Assembly: GCA_016584305.1 (NCBI GenBank)
Contig: JACEEZ010000067.1
Location: 113,501-177,500, forward strand
Direction: 5' to 3'
DNA length: 64,000 nt
DNA from: Chionoecetes opilio
Lineage: Eukaryota; Arthropoda; Malacostraca; Decapoda; Majidae
This document shows, piece after piece, positions 60,413 through 64,000 of the stretch. The translations under genes and the position numbers were made by a program. The notes under the pieces were generated by a model. It was not told the origin of the DNA. It saw only the letters and a list, made by a program, of their open reading frames with translations, and made no database searches. Numbering within the stretch: the first letter of the stretch is position 1; every line of letters begins with the position of its first letter.

Positions 60413-62164
60413 CTATCATAATTCAAGTTACATCAACACGTCATAATTTTTCATTTAGATTTTGTTGAGTTTCAAATGATTCTGACACTCCTCTCTGTTG
60501 CAAATCATGGTAAAATTCTAAATCCTTTCCCGCCCTTATTATTATTATTTTTTCTCTCCAGACCTTCACAGATCCCTTCAGATACGTCTAAGGGTTAGCC
60601 TCTGAAGGCTTTTCCAAACACTTAAGTTAACCTCACATCTTGCCTCACTTTGTTTGATCTCAGAAAGTGCAAAGCTGCATCGTTCCTCTCAAAAAACTAT
60701 ACCGTTCCTTCTCTAAAGTCAGTATAGAAGCACTCGTCACAAGCAGACATGGGTCGGACTGACCAACCTGCTACCTTCCTTATTCCTCCCTGCGGAAAAT
60801 GGCTTTGGATTGTTGGATAGATTGTTTCATTACAATTGTTTCATTGGCCTTATAAGTCCTATAATTCAATAGGGATGTACGAGCACTAGACTCTGTGTTG
60901 GAAACAGACTCCAGAACACTCAGGCTAGGGAAGAAAATGGCATGAGTATACTTGGCCAAGGGATTTACCCTTTGATTGAAAGCATGTAATATCTCCATAA
61001 TTAGTGATTTGCGATGGAAGTTTATTCAGTCAAACTTTCTCAGAATATATCTGGCAATAAAGAAATTTATTGTATTTTCGGGCATCTAAGACGCAGCTTT
61101 TCCCTTGAATTAGACTTGAAACTTACCATGCGTTCTCCAGCGGCATTCTCTTTTGCCATTTTGCACGCCAGTCTCTTGACATGGTCGTCTTTAATGACCC
61201 AGGATTTGCTACAGTAAAGCACCCCTCCTCACACTTGTTCTGCCTTTCATGTGCAGGGAAATGCCTCGCCTTGTTATAAAGGGACCAACTCCGAGCACAA
61301 GTGAGCTTTACTCCAACCCTTGCACCTCAGACAGAATAATCTATCAATGCACTACATTTCATCGCATTCCTTAATGCCGTAGATATAGATTAGTGCTTAC
61401 TGTACGAGTACTAAAATAATCTTCTATTACTTAGGTCATCCATTACGCCATAGCACCTTTTGTGTATCCAATCCCATGCATCATACAAGGGATGGAATCC
61501 CCACTCATATCTCACCTGCATACTGGCCAGGCACAATTCCTTGACACCAGTGCACTGCTCACACTGCTAACCATTATAATTTATCCTTGTTTTGCTTGTA
61601 ATAAGCTTGTAATAATTAATCACTCAAGGTTTTTTGAGTCCATACTGTCTCTCCATCTTCAGAACTTCTTCATACTCTCCAAGCCCCTGCCTGTAGGACC
61701 ATAGCATTCTTCATACTCTCCAAGCCCCTGCCTGTCAGGACCCTAACATTGGCTTACAGTAGTTCTCCGCTACACAACTGTGTACACTCAAACCCTCCCT
61801 CCACCTGAACCAATGCTAAGCTTCTGATGGTAAAGCGTTCCACTGCATTTCATAAGCCCCTTCCCATGCTGTAAGTAATCTTCCATCCCCTTCCTCCCAC
61901 GTGCTTGCTTCACCCATTCCACTACTGTAAACCTCTACTAGGCTCCAAGAACATTTTGTAATGATTGTACTTTTTTTTTGTTTTTTTTGCATATCTTGCA
62001 ATTATTTGTTTCTATACATTCAACGCCACCATGAACACCTTTCAGATCTAAAAAAGACTTTATTTATTCATTTAATTACTTATTTGGTTTGTTTATTTTT
62101 GTTAGGTATTTCACAGTCAATGAATATCACCGTAACTTCATTCACATACTCTTGCTTCTTAGAT
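60413..62164. other. Intergenic, no supported gene
   Basis: A tandem duplication of CATTCTTCATACTCTCCAAG and its following bases lies at about 61667-61735. T-run at 61969-61988. Small open frames on both strands have no recognisable similarity. Confidence 0.5.
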
Positions 62165-62310
62165 TCATTGCTTTTGTAGTGCCCCCCTTTTGTAGTGCCC
62201 CCCTTTTGTAGTGCCCCCCTTTTGGCTAGATGTTAATTTGAAGGGCTCCACAAACCTGGCGATTACGCTGCCACCACCCACAATAAGTGGGGGGAAAAAA
62301 TCTAAAGATT
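62165..62310 (+). repeat. 16-bp repeat plus segment shared with 21861-22000
   Basis: Three copies of TTTTGTAGTGCCCCCC lead into GCTAGATGTTAATTTGAAGG and TGCCACCACCCACAATAAG. The latter part is the reverse complement of a segment near 21890-21990 beside LINE relics. Confidence 0.75.
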
Positions 62311-62425
62311 CAGAGAATATATGAGGATAACTGGGACTTAATGAACGACTCGTTAATAGGGTTTCTTTATAATCATCACGATCAGTAATCACATCACAAC
62401 TCCTATGGTTTCACCGAAAACACGA

Positions 62426-62450
62426 AATAATAATAATAATAATAATAATA
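62426..62450 (+). repeat. (AAT)8 microsatellite
   Basis: A perfect AAT run of 25 bp. Confidence 0.95.
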
Positions 62451-64000
62451 CCCGAAACTACTAACTTCTCATCCGGGCTTAACCCTTTCACGCACGAAAA
62501 GTTTAATAAGTTTTTCCGTCCACTGCAACAGCCGTCTTATGCTCCCTGAGGGGCCCCGCGAAATGGCCTGACTGTGCGGCGAAGTATTTTTTTATGTTAT
62601 CAATTTCACCAACGTGTATTCTGTTTTCCTGGCATTATTATATATCATTGGTTTTGCAAGAGATTATTCTGCCTTATGAAAGAAAAAAATAACAAGAAAT
62701 GCAAATAAATAGCGGAATTTACCGACTCCGAAAAAATATTGAGTAAAGAGAAATAAGAAATACTTACGTTCACCACTTCGTAGCTCGAAACTTCCTGAGT
62801 CAACTTTTTATGGTTTATATGCCAATAAAAGCTGATTTTTATGAGGATTCCAACGCTACCATTATAATTTTCATATGGCCATTATGGCCAGCTTGGGACA
62901 CGTTTTAAAGGGACGACAAATTGCGCGCACAGGCTGCCTGCTGAGTGGAAACTGACACACAAACCCTTATCATTTCACATCCACTCACACGAGAGAGTTG
63001 ACAATTAGTTTATTTTATAGGTCTAGGTTGGATCTTTGACGCAGAATTTGCCCGCAATTCTGATAATACTTTAATTTGGCGATTTTAAACTTTTTTGAAG
63101 CAATTCGCGTCAAATGCTAGATTGCAGACGTGCCACGTTTTGACGCGATGTACGTTAGCCGTGCGGTACGGTTTTATCATTTACAAGTTCGCAATACTCA
63201 TTTTAGCTACTATACCTATTACATAAATCACAACAACAGGAAGTCTATAATAGGGCTTAGCTCTACATACTGGTGCTCCAAGCATTGCTTATTACTTTAC
63301 CACTCATAATGGCTATATATTAGCAATGGCTATATATTACTTGAATCCTACCACTCAGTGTACACTTTTGGGCAATCGCGAGTCCCCCGTTTGACTCATT
63401 TTCCCGCGTTACACTTTTACCTGCAATTAAGCCGTTACTTTTCCTGTTTCTCATCCATATCTTACACAGGATATCAGCTGCTCCCAACACATCATCTCTC
63501 ATGTACTCCTAAGATAAACAGTATGTCATCCATTTCTTGTATTAAGTTGTATAATAGATGATTATTTTTTCAACTGATGCCCTTTTGTAGCACTCATTCA
63601 CTCAAGTCTTATTTATTATCTCCCAAATCCTGACACATGCTTTATGTTTCCCTCCTGTACTTGATTGTACACAAAGAGAAACATATATAACTATTCCAAT
63701 TTATATTTTTCCTCCATAAGCTGCAATTTTTCTTACCCCTTCTTTGGGGGGTTATCAAGTGGTACAAATATAGATTTGAATAAGTTTAATCTTACTCTTG
63801 TATTCATGGGACACGCATTTCAAACTTGCATGTCATTTATACTCTTGAACTGAGTATTGCTTAGCCTTTTAGTGTCATGTAGTCATGCATTATTGCGTTG
63901 GTAGCATTGGCCTTGTTCATGTCCATCCCTGTTAAGAACCAACCCGTGCCGGGGCCAACAATAGTCTTAAAAACTAAGAAAATAATAATTAGAACTGTAT
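62451..64000. other. Intergenic to window end, no gene seen
   Basis: No coding homology or known repeat family is recognised. The last frames (63320-63853) are short and AT-rich. AACCAACCCGTGCCGGGGCC near 63939 is the only GC-rich feature. Confidence 0.5.

Overview
This window is animal nuclear DNA, most likely from a decapod crustacean and probably a crab. The pointers are spliced genes with GT-AG introns, a triosephosphate isomerase of crustacean type, arthropod-type TTAGG pentamer arrays, many triplet microsatellites, and a dense load of CR1/L2-like and Jockey-like LINEs, tRNA-derived SINEs and hAT and pogo/Tigger-type MITEs. The species call is inference. Nothing bacterial or viral is seen.

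Four conserved genes lie between 24.4 and 46.7 kb and alternate in strand: TATDN1 (TatD nuclease, minus), TPI (triosephosphate isomerase, plus), a p24/TMED cargo receptor of the logjam/TMED6 type (minus) and OGG1 (8-oxoguanine DNA glycosylase, plus). Exon joins are in phase in all four. TPI (248 aa), TMED (228 aa) and OGG1 (345 aa) are intact. TATDN1 has one single-base frameshift in a homopolymer. TATDN1/TPI and TMED/OGG1 are head-to-head pairs about 2 kb apart; TPI and TMED converge with 1.2 kb between stop codons. Their products act in different places (glycolysis, ER-Golgi traffic, DNA repair), so the order is synteny, not an operon.

Region by region: 0-4 kb is intergenic with a SINE-like relic and an hAT-like MITE. 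At 4.0-6.7 and 10.3-12.7 kb are two copies of an unfamiliar gene with two vigilin-like KH domains followed by a Thr-rich and then a Tyr/Pro-rich tail. The second copy is open; the first is broken in its 5' half. A minus-strand CR1/L2-like LINE lies between them. At 13.0-15.2 kb is a cluster of palindromic foldback units, with another at 22.3-22.8 kb. At 16.5-22.3 kb lie LINE relics so full of homopolymer indels that poor base quality is suspected. The four-gene block follows. From 47 to 64 kb there is repeat DNA only: SINEs, Tigger, hAT and other MITEs, a LINE broken by an inverted pair of TTAGG-bearing elements, and a decayed Jockey-type LINE with a poly-A tail. The last 3.5 kb hold no recognisable gene.
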